Shown here piece after piece: positions 34,018-43,949 of a stretch of DNA of 64,000 bases (position 1 is the stretch's first letter; every line of letters starts with the position of its first letter). The notes under the pieces were generated by a model. The model searched no databases. It was not told where the DNA came from and saw nothing but the letters and a program-made list of their open reading frames with translations. This stretch comes from CAJXMH01 sp040220135. GTDB taxonomy: Bacteria; Bacteroidota; Bacteroidia; Flavobacteriales_E; Vicingaceae. Made by a program: the position numbers and the translations under genes. Location: assembly GCA_040220135.1 (NCBI GenBank), contig JAVJTT010000006.1, positions 62,001 through 126,000 on the forward strand, written 5' to 3'.

Positions 34018-35421
34018 ATGAAAGTTTTTGGCTCCACTCTTTCAGTTTTCATTGCTTGGCTTGCCCTTTTTCTAATGATTCTCTCCCCTCAACTATTCTC
34101 TGAAGGTATGTTTATGGATGGCATTTATTACGCTACCATTGCACGAAACATGGCGGAAGGGATTGGCACCTTTTGGGACCCTACTTTTACCCAAACTCTA
34201 GGAAAACATTTCTACGACCACCCACCCCTAGCCTTTGGTTTTCAAAGTCTGTTCTTTACTGTTTTTGGCGACCATTTTTGGGTAGAGCGGCTGTACTCCT
34301 TTTTGTGCTATGTGCTAACAGCTCTTTTAATGCTCTACACTTGGACTTTAATAGCCCCCAAAACCATACTAAAATGGGGGGTTATCAGCTTATTTCTTTG
34401 GATTAGCATTCCCAAAGTAATTTGGGGCGCGCCCAACAATTTATTGGAAAACACTTCCATGATCTTTGTGCTTCTTTCTGTAATTCTACAAATTAAGCAC
34501 CTTAAAAAAAGCAGCTTTACCAAACTTTTCATTGCCGGGGTGTTGCTTTTTGCAGGTTTTCTTACCAAAGGATTTACTGCCTTATTTCCACTTTCTTTTC
34601 CGTTTTTCTATGCCTTAATCAATCGAAGTTGGAAAGGAATCGTTCTACAATACTTGGCTATTCTTATCGGCCTGCTTACACCTTTGTTACTGCTTTGGCT
34701 GTTTAGTTCAGAAGGAATAAAAGCTTTGGAGAATTACCTTAACATTCAAGTGCTAGCTAGCTTGAAAGGGGTGCAATCGGTAGACAGTCGGTTTTACATA
34801 CTGCGCCGCTTTTTTGAAGAAATACTCGTCATTTTGCTTTTATGTGTTTTGGTTTGGAGTCTTGTGAAATACTGGAAGAAAAAAAGGCCTTCATTCCATC
34901 GCACCTACTTTTGGCCTCTAATCCTTTGTGGGCTTAGCGGTGTTTTGCCCATTATGATTAGCCTGAAGCAAAGTACTTTTTACATTATTCCCACCTTCTC
35001 ATTATTTTGCCTTGCTGCTAGCTTGTTTCTTGCTCCTCGACTGCAAGTTCTATTTGCAGAAATACATCTAAAGTCAAAGGCAAAGAAAGCCTTCGGAATA
35101 ATGAGTTCTGTTTTATTACTTCTCGCCTTTGGCTTGAACTACCATAATTTTGGTCAATTGAAACGCGATAAAGATAAGTTGAGCGACATTAAAAAAATAA
35201 TCGCAGAACTGCCTTCAGAGTCCATCGTGCAATGCGGAATTGAGCTACAAAGAGAATGGTCTTATTATGCCTATTTCTACCGTTACGGTAAAATTAGCTT
35301 AAGTAAAGAAGAACAAAACTATTTGATAAAAGCCAAGGGGGACAAATCGGAGACCGAAGAATTTAAGCACTATAAACTTGGTTTAAAAAGCCTTGATCTG
35401 TACTCAAAAAACCCAAAATAA
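34018..35421 (+). CDS. GT39-family glycosyltransferase (ArnT/PMT-like)
   Basis: The 467-residue membrane protein has about eleven helices. Its first loop carries the ArnT/PMT signature FMDGIYYATIARNMAEG followed by HFYDHPPLAFGFQSL. These GT-C enzymes transfer a sugar from a polyprenyl-phosphate carrier to lipid A or protein at the outer face of the inner membrane. A small soluble C-terminal part follows. It lies 4 bases after the LytTR gene. Its likely donor type is the same class that the 12706-14171 genes could make, but no direct link is visible. Confidence 0.85.
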   Translation: MKVFGSTLSVFIAWLALFLMILSPQLFSEGMFMDGIYYATIARNMAEGIGTFWDPTFTQTLGKHFYDHPPLAFGFQSLFFTVFGDHFWVERLYSFLCYVLTALLMLYTWTLIAPKTILKWGVISLFLWISIPKVIWGAPNNLLENTSMIFVLLSVILQIKHLKKSSFTKLFIAGVLLFAGFLTKGFTALFPLSFPFFYALINRSWKGIVLQYLAILIGLLTPLLLLWLFSSEGIKALENYLNIQVLASLKGVQSVDSRFYILRRFFEEILVILLLCVLVWSLVKYWKKKRPSFHRTYFWPLILCGLSGVLPIMISLKQSTFYIIPTFSLFCLAASLFLAPRLQVLFAEIHLKSKAKKAFGIMSSVLLLLAFGLNYHNFGQLKRDKDKLSDIKKIIAELPSESIVQCGIELQREWSYYAYFYRYGKISLSKEEQNYLIKAKGDKSETEEFKHYKLGLKSLDLYSKNPK

Positions 35422-35429
35422 GCTTGTCA

Positions 35430-35453
35430 TTCGTCACAAATTGCTGTGACGAA
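35430..35453 (+). repeat. 9-bp inverted repeat after the GT39 gene
   Basis: TTCGTCACA (35430-35438) is mirrored by TGTGACGAA (35445-35453) with 6 bases between. It starts 9 bases after the stop codon. The bases that follow are not a strict T-run, so it could be a weak terminator or a protein site for the next gene. Confidence 0.5.
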
Positions 35454-35556
35454 CTGCATTTTCTTTGACATTCACCACAAATGCTTGACAGCTACCAAAG
35501 CTTTTTGCAACTAACCCTTGTGCTCACTTTTCTTTGTGGCATCAATTCTAAATGCC

Positions 35557-36804
35557 ATGCAAAAGCTTATTTTAATTATTATAGTCGTGTCGCTTCATAA
35601 TAGCTTATTCGCTCAAAAAAGAGACCGCTACCGTTTTGCCGAAACTTATTTCGGATTAGAAGCTGAGTTCAATCCTCAAGATAATACCTTTCAATCGTTT
35701 GAAAATGGAGAACTAAATTCAGGATCAACACCTTCAACTTTAAGCCCAAGAGTACTCATTGGGGGCACCCATTTTTGGGGTCATGCTGATTTTTATGTTT
35801 CGCTTCCTCTAACCAACTTTCGCCTAAACGGAAGTAAGAAAGTATTCCATACCAATGGCGTACTAACCGGCTTTCGCTTTTTGCCTTTTAAGCTTGAAGG
35901 AAACTCCTTAAAGCCTTTTGTAGGTGTTGGCTTTAACAGCAAAACCCTAAGAATTGATGAAGGGCCTTTGTACACCAACTGGCAGTGGTACTATGAGGGA
36001 GGCCTCAATTACAGAAATGCCAACAACCGTATTTTCGGTTTGGAGTTGCGCTACTTTCCTAAAGCAAGCTATCAAACCTACATTGATCGTAGCCAAAGTG
36101 TGGCAACTAATCTTGATCAGTTAACACTCTCTTTCTCATATAAAAAAGCCATCGATTATTCTAGAAACTCCGGCACCGAAAAGTACCAGCGCTTTTACAA
36201 ACGAATGAAAAAAGATTTAAGAGAACGCAAAAAGCTAAATACTTACTCTATTGGCTTAGGTGCAAATGCACTTATTCCACTTGCTAAGACGGAGCATGCT
36301 AGCCGAAAAGCTTTTTTCAATGACGAAATTGAAGGCAAGGTAACTGTAGATCTAGGTTTGGCTTACTTCATTCACAATTGGAATGCGGCAGCGCGTTTAA
36401 GCTACCGACCGCTGAGGCAAGCAGAAGAAGCACATGATTACCGGTACCGATTAGACCGCCATTCATTAGCTCTTGAAACCTTTAAATTCATCGGCAACTA
36501 CCATGGTTTTGTCCCTTTTATTGGGCCCTATGTTTCCGCCGATTACTTTCGGTTGAAAGAGAAAGATCAAGGAAAAGTTGTGACCGACATCCATCGAAGG
36601 GAAATAGGGTATGGAATTGTGTTCGGCTGGGACATTCGCTTTTCTGAAACCGACCCCCTCATTCTAAGAACCAATCTGCGGTATAACCCAGATTACAATT
36701 TTACTCAAGATGGACTTAGCTTCACGGCGAAAAACATTGAATTCAATTTTATACAAGTAGTTATCTACCCTGAACGCTTTAAAAGCATGAAAAAACTAAA
36801 CTAA
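35557..36804 (+). CDS. Predicted outer membrane beta-barrel protein
   Basis: The 415-residue protein has a signal peptide ending SLFAQ, followed by many alternating hydrophobic/polar strands rich in aromatic residues, for example YFGLEAEFNP, FWGHADFYVSLPLT and HGFVPFIGPYVSADYF, and a last strand IEFNFIQVVIYP. This is the look of an outer membrane barrel or outer-membrane-associated protein of Bacteroidota; no named family is recognised. I chose the ATG at 35557 because the signal peptide starts there; one at 35518 adds a second hydrophobic stretch. The next gene follows after 6 bases. Confidence 0.65.
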   Translation: MQKLILIIIVVSLHNSLFAQKRDRYRFAETYFGLEAEFNPQDNTFQSFENGELNSGSTPSTLSPRVLIGGTHFWGHADFYVSLPLTNFRLNGSKKVFHTNGVLTGFRFLPFKLEGNSLKPFVGVGFNSKTLRIDEGPLYTNWQWYYEGGLNYRNANNRIFGLELRYFPKASYQTYIDRSQSVATNLDQLTLSFSYKKAIDYSRNSGTEKYQRFYKRMKKDLRERKKLNTYSIGLGANALIPLAKTEHASRKAFFNDEIEGKVTVDLGLAYFIHNWNAAARLSYRPLRQAEEAHDYRYRLDRHSLALETFKFIGNYHGFVPFIGPYVSADYFRLKEKDQGKVVTDIHRREIGYGIVFGWDIRFSETDPLILRTNLRYNPDYNFTQDGLSFTAKNIEFNFIQVVIYPERFKSMKKLN

Positions 36805-36810
36805 AACACC

Positions 36811-37473
36811 ATGGAAAAATTCATTGACATTACTCTGATCATACATGCTACCTCTGGTGGTATCGCCCTACTTGCAGGAATATTAGCAATCGCTACAAAG
36901 AAGGGAAGCAAAAATCACATTCTTAGTGGGCAAGTCTACTTTTGGAGTATGCTATCGGTGATTGTTACCGGCTTGATCGTGGGTTGGTACCGTGACAATA
37001 TCTTCTTACAAACCATTGCGGTTTTTAGCTTTTATATGGCCTTTACCGGAAAACGTGTATTGCGCTATAAAAAAGAAATAAAGCCAGTTTTTATCGATTG
37101 GTTTGCCTCTGCTTTGGCATTGGCTGTTGCTCTTTTTATGCTCTACTTAGTGGCCAATAACATTTTTCGAATTGGCTTTGCCGGAGCTATTCCTATGCTA
37201 TTGATCTTTGGCGGCCTGTTGTTGAGCATGTCTGCCGGTGATCTAAAGAAGATGGTGAAAAGGAAATTTGTAAAAAATGCTTGGCTCTACGACCACATTA
37301 GCAGAATGGGCGGATCTTTTATTGCCACTTTCACCGCCTTTTTGCTAGTTAATACCAATGTGGAACCGGTTTGGGTCATGTGGTTGCTGCCTACCTTTAT
37401 TGGTACTCCCATGATCATATTAGCCAACAGAAAATGGAGAAAAAAACTAGGGGGTGTTAAAGCTAAACGGTAG
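36811..37473 (+). CDS. Integral membrane protein, DUF2306-like
   Basis: The 220-residue protein has six or seven transmembrane helices, with HATSGGIALLAGILA in the first and HILSGQVYFWSMLS before the second, a pattern with conserved His residues like that of DUF2306 membrane proteins. A conserved segment WLYDHISRMGGSFIATFTAF lies near the end. Function is unknown. The gap after it (37474-37670) holds only a weak AGTGAAG/CTTCACT inverted repeat. Confidence 0.55.
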   Translation: MEKFIDITLIIHATSGGIALLAGILAIATKKGSKNHILSGQVYFWSMLSVIVTGLIVGWYRDNIFLQTIAVFSFYMAFTGKRVLRYKKEIKPVFIDWFASALALAVALFMLYLVANNIFRIGFAGAIPMLLIFGGLLLSMSAGDLKKMVKRKFVKNAWLYDHISRMGGSFIATFTAFLLVNTNVEPVWVMWLLPTFIGTPMIILANRKWRKKLGGVKAKR

Positions 37474-37670
37474 TGTTTTAGAACATCGCTTCTAATCCAT
37501 CTAAGAGTGAAGCGTACAAGCTATATTCTTCACTTAAGCTTTACTGACTGCCCCTATACCTTAATGTAGTGAGCTTCAAAATACCAGATGCAGGGTATTG
37601 CGACTGGCTTGCTTCAGCTCTACTTTTGTGCTCTCAAAACAAAGTTATTTAGAATCAATCTAAATTAAAC

Positions 37671-38990
37671 ATGAGACACATTAGCTTTAAATCACTTACA
37701 ATATTCGCATTAGGCACTAGCCTTGCTTTTATTTCATGTTCAAAAGATGAGGACGATGAAAACGTTAATCCTGCAACAACTCAAAATGGTAACGGAAGCT
37801 CGTTCTCTTTGAATAGCCAGGTAGACGCCTTGGGCACGGTTAGTTTGCCTAATAACTTTAGTGTTCCTAATGTTTACGATGTAACACAAGGGGGAGCCTT
37901 TTACCCTGGGGCCTATAAGGGGCAAAAACGTAGAGTAGCTCAATTGCAAGAAATTGCAGACAGCTCAAGAAACGAACCTATCAATTGGGATATCCGAGCT
38001 GCTTTAGAAAACAGCAATCGTAACTCATTCCAAAGTGCCGATGCTCAAGGTGATTCTGACCTTAGAACCAAAATTGATGAGCTTAATTATGACAATGGAA
38101 ATACAGCCATAGCTGATCGTTTTGCGGAGCTTGCAGATAGCTTAGTAATGTCGAGTAAAAATTATGCAACTACCGCCAGCAATGGGGTTGCGGGAATGAT
38201 AACAACCGGAAGTAAAAGAAGACACGTGAGCGCAAAGGGATTGGAGTATATCCAAATGCTTGAGAAAGGCTTGTACGGTGCTTTACTCTATGATCAAATG
38301 GTAGATGACTATTTAAGCGCCTCTCAATCGGGAGATCAAAACCCGGGTGGAAACCATGAAGGTGACCCTGATTACAGCACCGAAGGAACCGCCAGACAAC
38401 ACGCTTTTGATGAAGCTTTTGGGTATTTGGCAGTAGACCCTCTTACCTATCCCAATGCCTCAAACAGTTCAAATGGAGATGGCAAATTTATCGCCAATTA
38501 CACCTTTGATTTTAGCGATGAGATCGAGGCTGAGTTTGGAGTTAATCCGGCTCAAAAATTGATGGATGCCTTTATTTTTGGACGGTCTGTTTTAAAAGCA
38601 GGACAAGGACTCGGCCCTTCTGGAGAACAAATAGATGAAAGCCATTTGAATGCCGCTATTGCCGACATTAAACTATATACAGAAATTGGTTTAGCTTGCG
38701 CCGCTTATCACTATTTGAACGACGCCATCAAGGATGTCACCGACGAAGATAAGGTTCATCATCTTTCCGAAGCATTGGCTTTTATTTACGCCTTATCATT
38801 TAATTCCGAAGGTTTGCTTTCAGAGTCTCAAGCTCATAATGCTTTAATTGAGCTAGGTTGGTCAAGCACAGATCCTTCGCTTAGTGGAGTTTATGAGGTA
38901 AACCTTTGGGAAGTAAGCGACACACAAATGGAAAGTGCCAAGTCAATCCTCAATCAAGCTTACCCGGGATTTGGAAACATTGACCTTTAA
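37671..38990 (+). CDS. DUF4856 lipoprotein (imelysin-locus component)
   Basis: The 439-residue protein has a lipoprotein signal with lipobox FISC and an acidic linker KDEDDENV. The body carries YPGAYKGQKRRVAQLQEI, GLYGALLYDQMVDDYLS and RQHAFDEAFGYLAVDP, typical of DUF4856, a mostly helical family with internal similarity to imelysin. It is the first gene of an iron-uptake type locus and is followed by the imelysin gene. It should be exported to the cell envelope; whether it binds metal is not known. Confidence 0.88.
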   Translation: MRHISFKSLTIFALGTSLAFISCSKDEDDENVNPATTQNGNGSSFSLNSQVDALGTVSLPNNFSVPNVYDVTQGGAFYPGAYKGQKRRVAQLQEIADSSRNEPINWDIRAALENSNRNSFQSADAQGDSDLRTKIDELNYDNGNTAIADRFAELADSLVMSSKNYATTASNGVAGMITTGSKRRHVSAKGLEYIQMLEKGLYGALLYDQMVDDYLSASQSGDQNPGGNHEGDPDYSTEGTARQHAFDEAFGYLAVDPLTYPNASNSSNGDGKFIANYTFDFSDEIEAEFGVNPAQKLMDAFIFGRSVLKAGQGLGPSGEQIDESHLNAAIADIKLYTEIGLACAAYHYLNDAIKDVTDEDKVHHLSEALAFIYALSFNSEGLLSESQAHNALIELGWSSTDPSLSGVYEVNLWEVSDTQMESAKSILNQAYPGFGNIDL

Positions 38991-39008
38991 AAGTTGTATT
39001 CTACAAGT

Positions 39009-40130
39009 ATGATAATAAAAGTGAAACCTCGAGCATTTTTACTGTTGTTCCTCTTAAGCGGAACCTTGCTTAGCTGCGTGCAAGATGAGGACAGCGACGC
39101 AGACATGGATGCCAAGGAAGCCAACCAACCTAGCTCAGAAGATTATAAAAATGTCTTAGCCAATCAGGTAGATGAAGTTATTATAGCCAGCTGCCAAACT
39201 TATGCTGCAGAACTCACCGACTTGGTAATGGCTAAAGACAGTTTTAAAGCACAGCTAAATGCTGTCAAGTTAACAGAGTTAAGAGCAGAATACCAAGCAG
39301 CTTACCGGGCTTATCAAGCAGTGGCAGTTCATGATTTTTACGCTACAGCGAATGCAAACTTGGTTAACACCACTAATTTGTACCCCATAGATACTGCTGT
39401 CTTGAATAACTTAATCAGCAATCGATCTTATAATTTTAATACTTCAGCCAATCAAAGAGCCAATGGTTTTCCGGCTATTGATTACATGCTATATGGTCCT
39501 GCAGATGTTGTAGCCTATCTTAATGCAGACCCAAATAGAATAGATTTTTTAGATGCCTTAATCAACGACATGAAAGCAAAGGCAGATAACTTATACAACA
39601 GTTGGTCTGGCAGTCTTCGGAATAACTTTATTGAAAATGGTGGAACAGCGCTAGGAAGCTCAATCAGTGTGCAGTTAAACCAAAGTTTGCTGTATTATGA
39701 AAAACACATTCGAGAGAATAAAGTAGGCATTCCCATAGGTCGCTTAGGCCCTAATGACAGTCCAATTGCCGCTGACCCAAGTAAAATAGAAGCTTATTAC
39801 CAAGCACAAGCTGAGGGCAATGAGGATTTTACTTTGGCTTTGTTGAAAGCGAGCATTGAAGAAATGGAAGATTGGTATTTGGGAGAAAATGCGCAGGGGA
39901 GTAATGGAATGGGCTATGATGACTTGCTCAACATTCGAGGGCATGCTTCGGCAGATGCCGACATTAAAGCAGCCTTCCAAGACATTTACCAACAAATCGA
40001 CAACCGCAACTCTATTTCTGGGGATGAGCGCTTGTACAACAGCTTACAGAAATTAGTTACCCTTTATAAATCGGATCTGTTTCCCTTGCTCAATGTGCAA
40101 GATGCAGACGGCTTAAATGATGGAGATTAG
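39009..40130 (+). CDS. Imelysin-family (M75-like) lipoprotein
   Basis: The 373-residue protein has a lipoprotein signal (lipobox LLSC) and an acidic linker. It carries the imelysin helical fold with EYQAAYRAYQAV, NLYPIDTA and NGFPAIDYMLYG in place of the classic GxHxxE segment, and KVGIPIGRLGP in the second half. Imelysins are periplasmic or outer-membrane proteins tied to iron uptake rather than to proteolysis. I chose the ATG at 39009; a TTG at 38994 in frame would add five residues. A terminator-like hairpin follows at 40151. Confidence 0.9.
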   Translation: MIIKVKPRAFLLLFLLSGTLLSCVQDEDSDADMDAKEANQPSSEDYKNVLANQVDEVIIASCQTYAAELTDLVMAKDSFKAQLNAVKLTELRAEYQAAYRAYQAVAVHDFYATANANLVNTTNLYPIDTAVLNNLISNRSYNFNTSANQRANGFPAIDYMLYGPADVVAYLNADPNRIDFLDALINDMKAKADNLYNSWSGSLRNNFIENGGTALGSSISVQLNQSLLYYEKHIRENKVGIPIGRLGPNDSPIAADPSKIEAYYQAQAEGNEDFTLALLKASIEEMEDWYLGENAQGSNGMGYDDLLNIRGHASADADIKAAFQDIYQQIDNRNSISGDERLYNSLQKLVTLYKSDLFPLLNVQDADGLNDGD

Positions 40131-40150
40131 TTTAATTTATTGTTCAGTAG

Positions 40151-40179
40151 AAAGGCGCTTTTTTTAAGGTGCCTTTTTT
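40151..40179 (+). terminator. Intrinsic terminator after imelysin gene
   Basis: AAAGGCGC (40151-40158) pairs with GTGCCTTT (40169-40176), with one G-U pair and a loop rich in T, followed by a short T-run. It lies between the imelysin gene and the HTTM gene, so it may lower rather than stop read-through into the second half of the locus. Confidence 0.65.
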
Positions 40180-40197
40180 ACTTAAGAGCGAAACCAA

Positions 40198-41526
40198 ATG
40201 CTTGAAAAACTTCACCATAGCTTACACCGGCAAGTTTCTATAGCCCCTTTAGCAGGCTTTCGGATCGTCTTTGGCCTCCTGCTCTTCTTCAGCAGTTTCC
40301 GGACCCTGCAAAAAGGTTGGGTTTATGAGCTATACGTTTTACCCAACTATCATTTCGCTTTTTTTGACTGGATCAAACCGCTCGATGCCTCAGGCATGAC
40401 CCTGCTTTTTATCTTACTATGCGTTTCGGCTTTGGGCATTACTTTGGGTTTCTTTTACCGCCTTAGTGCATTGGTTTTCTTTATTCTGTTCACATACGTA
40501 GAACTGATCGACAAAACCTATTACCTCAACCATTACTATTTGGTGAGTTTGCTTTGTTTTTGGCTGGTGCTAGTTCCTGCAAACCGCAGCCATTCCCTCG
40601 ATGCCTTGCTTTTTCCAAAACTAAGAAGCACAAGTGTTCCACACTGGAGTATTTTGATCTTCAAAGTGCAACTCTCAATTGTTTACTTCTACGCAGGTTT
40701 AGCCAAGGTAAACCCCGATTGGCTCTTCGAAGCACAACCTTTAGCCAGCTGGTTGCCCGGAAGGTATGACTTACCCCTACTTGGTTCCATTATGCATTGG
40801 CAAGAAACCGCCTACCTTTTTAGTTGGGCAGGCTGTATTTACGACTTGAGCATTTGGATTTTTCTTTGGCGATCTAAAACAAGGGGACTAGCCTATTTCT
40901 TCGTTTTGGTCTTTCATATTCTCACGGCCATTATCTTTCCCCGAATCGGCATGTTTCCCTACATTATGATCACGGCTACCTTGGTCTTTTTCTCGGCTGC
41001 TTGGCATCAAAAATGGTTACGCTTTCTGCCGTTTAAAAGCGGAAAAGAAGTTAGTACTTCAAAGGAAACTGGTAAAAAATCTTGGCTCAGCCTTGCTTTA
41101 GGAGTTTACCTCATGATTCAGCTCTACCTTCCCCTTCGGTACTTGCAATACGATGGTAACCTTTTCTGGCACGAACTGGGCTATCGCTTTTCTTGGCGCG
41201 TGATGTTGATGGAAAAAAATGGATTTTCATCCATCATACTAAAAGACCCTAAAAGTGGCGAGCAAAAAGAGATAGACCAAAAAAAGTATTTAACTGCTTT
41301 TCAACGGCAGCAAATGCGCTCACAGCCGGATATGCTATTTCAATTTGCCAAGCACATTGGAGATGAGTTCTTAGCAGATAAAGGGTATGCCCCAAAAGTT
41401 TACATTAAAAGCAGAATTTCTTTAAACGGCAGAAGAAGTCAACCTTTTACGGATGAAAGCATTGACGTGTATGCCTTAGAAAAAAAGCAAGCAATGCGAT
41501 TTATTTTACCGCTTCAAGAATCATGA
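40198..41526 (+). CDS. HTTM-domain (gamma-carboxylase-like) membrane protein
   Basis: The 442-residue protein has an HTTM domain with multiple helices: PLAGFRIVFGLLLFFSS, TYYLNHYYLVSLLCFWLVLVP, and KVQLSIVYFYAGLAKVNPDWL. The latter two match the core of the vitamin K-dependent gamma-carboxylase family. Bacterial members next to imelysin and TonB receptor genes are frequent, yet their reaction is not known. The C-terminal part (YRFSWRVMLMEKNGF onwards) is soluble. The stop overlaps the receptor ATG by ATGA. Confidence 0.87.
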   Translation: MLEKLHHSLHRQVSIAPLAGFRIVFGLLLFFSSFRTLQKGWVYELYVLPNYHFAFFDWIKPLDASGMTLLFILLCVSALGITLGFFYRLSALVFFILFTYVELIDKTYYLNHYYLVSLLCFWLVLVPANRSHSLDALLFPKLRSTSVPHWSILIFKVQLSIVYFYAGLAKVNPDWLFEAQPLASWLPGRYDLPLLGSIMHWQETAYLFSWAGCIYDLSIWIFLWRSKTRGLAYFFVLVFHILTAIIFPRIGMFPYIMITATLVFFSAAWHQKWLRFLPFKSGKEVSTSKETGKKSWLSLALGVYLMIQLYLPLRYLQYDGNLFWHELGYRFSWRVMLMEKNGFSSIILKDPKSGEQKEIDQKKYLTAFQRQQMRSQPDMLFQFAKHIGDEFLADKGYAPKVYIKSRISLNGRRSQPFTDESIDVYALEKKQAMRFILPLQES

Positions 41527-43943
41527 CAATAAGAATAACAATTACTTATTTGCTGCTTTTCATAGCGGAAGTTACCATGGCCCAAGACAAGGTTCAAATC
41601 GAAGGGAAGATCAGAGAAGAGTCAGGGCAGCCAATAGAAAATGTGGTAATTTCAGCTTTACCAAGCACTCAAATAGCCATTTCAGATTCTGCCGGTAGAT
41701 TTACTTTTACGCTAAACAAGAATACCAACTACACCCTTAGCTTTCAAAGTGTAAATATTGAGCCATTTAACCAAAGAGTTTTTTTAGCTTCCGATACTTT
41801 AATGGAGTTTACAAGCAAGCTAAAAACCATTGCCATTTTAGAAGTAGAGATCAATGCCGATCAAGATGCCTTTGGCATAAGAAAACTCAGAGCCATCGAA
41901 AATGGTGGACTTTATGAAGGCAAGAAGTCAGAAGTAATTAACGTTCGAAACCTTCTTTCGAATAAGGCCAATAATAACGCGCGTCAAGCTTTTAGCAAAA
42001 TACCCAGCCTTAACATTTGGGAAAGTGACAATGCCGGCTTGCAGCTAGATATTGGAGGCAGAGGCTTAAGTCCTAAAAGAACTTCTAACTTCAACACCCG
42101 CCAAAACAGTTACGACATTAGTGCCGATGCCTTGGGTTACCCAGAAAGTTATTATACCCCACCTTTACAGGCAGTTGAGCAAATAGAGATGGTTCGCGGA
42201 GCAGCTGCCCTGCAATACGGAACTCAGTTTGGAGGACTTCTAAACTTTAAAATGAGAAAGGGAAACCCTGAAAAAAGAGTCAATGTGGAAAGCGAGAACA
42301 CATATGGCTCATTCAGTTTTTTCAACTCCTTTACCAGTGTTCATGGCCAAGTAAAAAAGCTGAACTACTACAGCTACATTCAATACAAACAAGGTGATGG
42401 CTGGAGACCGAACGCCAATTTTGAGCAGCTAGGTGCATTTGTTAGCCTAAATTATGAGCTAACAAAAAAGCTAAACCTCAGCTTTGACTATACCCACATG
42501 AATTATTTAAGCCAGCAAGCCGGAGGCTTGACCGATAATAGGTTTGAGCTAGATCCAAATTTTTCGAACCGCAGTAGAAACTGGTTTAGAGTTCAATGGA
42601 ATTTAGCCGCCTTGAGCTTAGAGTATAAAGCAAGCAATGCGATAAAAATCTATTCTAGAACATTTGGTCTAAATGCGCGAAGAACTTCTTTAGGTTTAAG
42701 AGAAACCCCGGATTTAGAAGACCCAATGGGCAATCGAGATTTGATCGATGGAAAATTCAGGAACCTTGGAAACGAAACTCGCTTTGTATACACCTATACC
42801 ACACCAAAAGGGTTGATCAATTCGCTTTTAGTAGGAAGTAGACTTTACCTCGGGAACACCGATTTCACCCAAGGATTTGGAACAGCCGGATCGGAAGCCA
42901 ACTTTACAGAAGTAGACACCGCTTTTCTAAACCGAAGAAAAAGTGATTTTTCATTTCCCAACTTCAATGCAGCCTTTTTTATGGAAAAAATCCTGCGTTT
43001 GAGTCCGGAGTTTAGTCTCATCCCCGGCATTCGGTATGAACACATACAAACTAGCGCTGAAGGTTCTTACACCAATAATGTAAGAACCAACAGCTTTGGT
43101 GACTTTATTGAAAGAAGGGTTTTTGAAAGCAATCAAGCCATAAGAAATGTTATCTTATATGGCTTAGGCACAGCTTATAAGTGGAAACAGCGATATGAAT
43201 TTTATGCGAACGCCACAGCCAACTACCGGGCCATCAACTTCACCGACATACAAATACAGACGAATACTCAAATCGTAGACCCAAACATTGAAGACGAAAG
43301 CGGTTACAGCTTTGACCTTGGGCTAAGAAAATTAGACTTTAAACCCATTTACTTCGAGACCGGTTTATTCTACATTCTCTATGACAATCGGATTGGTGAA
43401 TTAATAGACGATGGTTTACGACTTAGAACCAACATAGGAGCGGCGCAAATTTTTGGAGCTGAACTTTTTATTGAAGCTGACCTCTTGCAGTGTTTAAAGC
43501 TTGAGTCAGAGCAAAAGCTCAGTGCTTTTTTCAATGGTTCAGTAAACTATGGGGTTTACACTTCAGTTAATGAGCGGGCCTTGGTGGGCGTTAGAAGTGG
43601 CAATAAAGTAGAAGACCTACCAGACTATAACCTGAAAACCGGGCTTAATTATGGCTACAAGAATTTTAAAGCGAGCATTCAAGCTAGTTTCTTAGGTTTT
43701 CAATATTCTGATGCAGCCAATACCGAAGAGCCTTATTTAGGTGTTTTTGGCCCTATTCCTGCTTATCGGATCTTTGATTTTAGTGGAGAATATAAGTGGA
43801 CTGAAAACCTAAGCTTGGGTTGTTCGATCAACAACTTTTTAGATGCAGACTATTTTACCCGCAGAGCCACAGCCTACCCCGGGCCTGGGATTATTCCGGC
43901 TGAACCAAGAAGCTTTTATTTTACTTTGACCTTAGCCCTTTAA
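41523..43943 (+). CDS. TonB-dependent receptor (iron type, FecA-like)
   Basis: The 806-residue protein has a signal peptide (TMAQ) and a carboxypeptidase-regulatory-like domain at about 25-95 (IEGKIREESGQPIENVVIS). A plug domain follows with RQAFSKIPSLNIWESDNAG and GAAALQYGTQFGGLLNF, then a beta-barrel that ends in FYFTLTLAL with a terminal hydrophobic residue. It imports a substrate through the outer membrane with energy from TonB. The gene set with imelysin and DUF4856 points to iron or a haem/iron complex; there is no SusD partner. Confidence 0.93.
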   Translation: MTIRITITYLLLFIAEVTMAQDKVQIEGKIREESGQPIENVVISALPSTQIAISDSAGRFTFTLNKNTNYTLSFQSVNIEPFNQRVFLASDTLMEFTSKLKTIAILEVEINADQDAFGIRKLRAIENGGLYEGKKSEVINVRNLLSNKANNNARQAFSKIPSLNIWESDNAGLQLDIGGRGLSPKRTSNFNTRQNSYDISADALGYPESYYTPPLQAVEQIEMVRGAAALQYGTQFGGLLNFKMRKGNPEKRVNVESENTYGSFSFFNSFTSVHGQVKKLNYYSYIQYKQGDGWRPNANFEQLGAFVSLNYELTKKLNLSFDYTHMNYLSQQAGGLTDNRFELDPNFSNRSRNWFRVQWNLAALSLEYKASNAIKIYSRTFGLNARRTSLGLRETPDLEDPMGNRDLIDGKFRNLGNETRFVYTYTTPKGLINSLLVGSRLYLGNTDFTQGFGTAGSEANFTEVDTAFLNRRKSDFSFPNFNAAFFMEKILRLSPEFSLIPGIRYEHIQTSAEGSYTNNVRTNSFGDFIERRVFESNQAIRNVILYGLGTAYKWKQRYEFYANATANYRAINFTDIQIQTNTQIVDPNIEDESGYSFDLGLRKLDFKPIYFETGLFYILYDNRIGELIDDGLRLRTNIGAAQIFGAELFIEADLLQCLKLESEQKLSAFFNGSVNYGVYTSVNERALVGVRSGNKVEDLPDYNLKTGLNYGYKNFKASIQASFLGFQYSDAANTEEPYLGVFGPIPAYRIFDFSGEYKWTENLSLGCSINNFLDADYFTRRATAYPGPGIIPAEPRSFYFTLTLAL

Positions 43944-43949
43944 GCATCT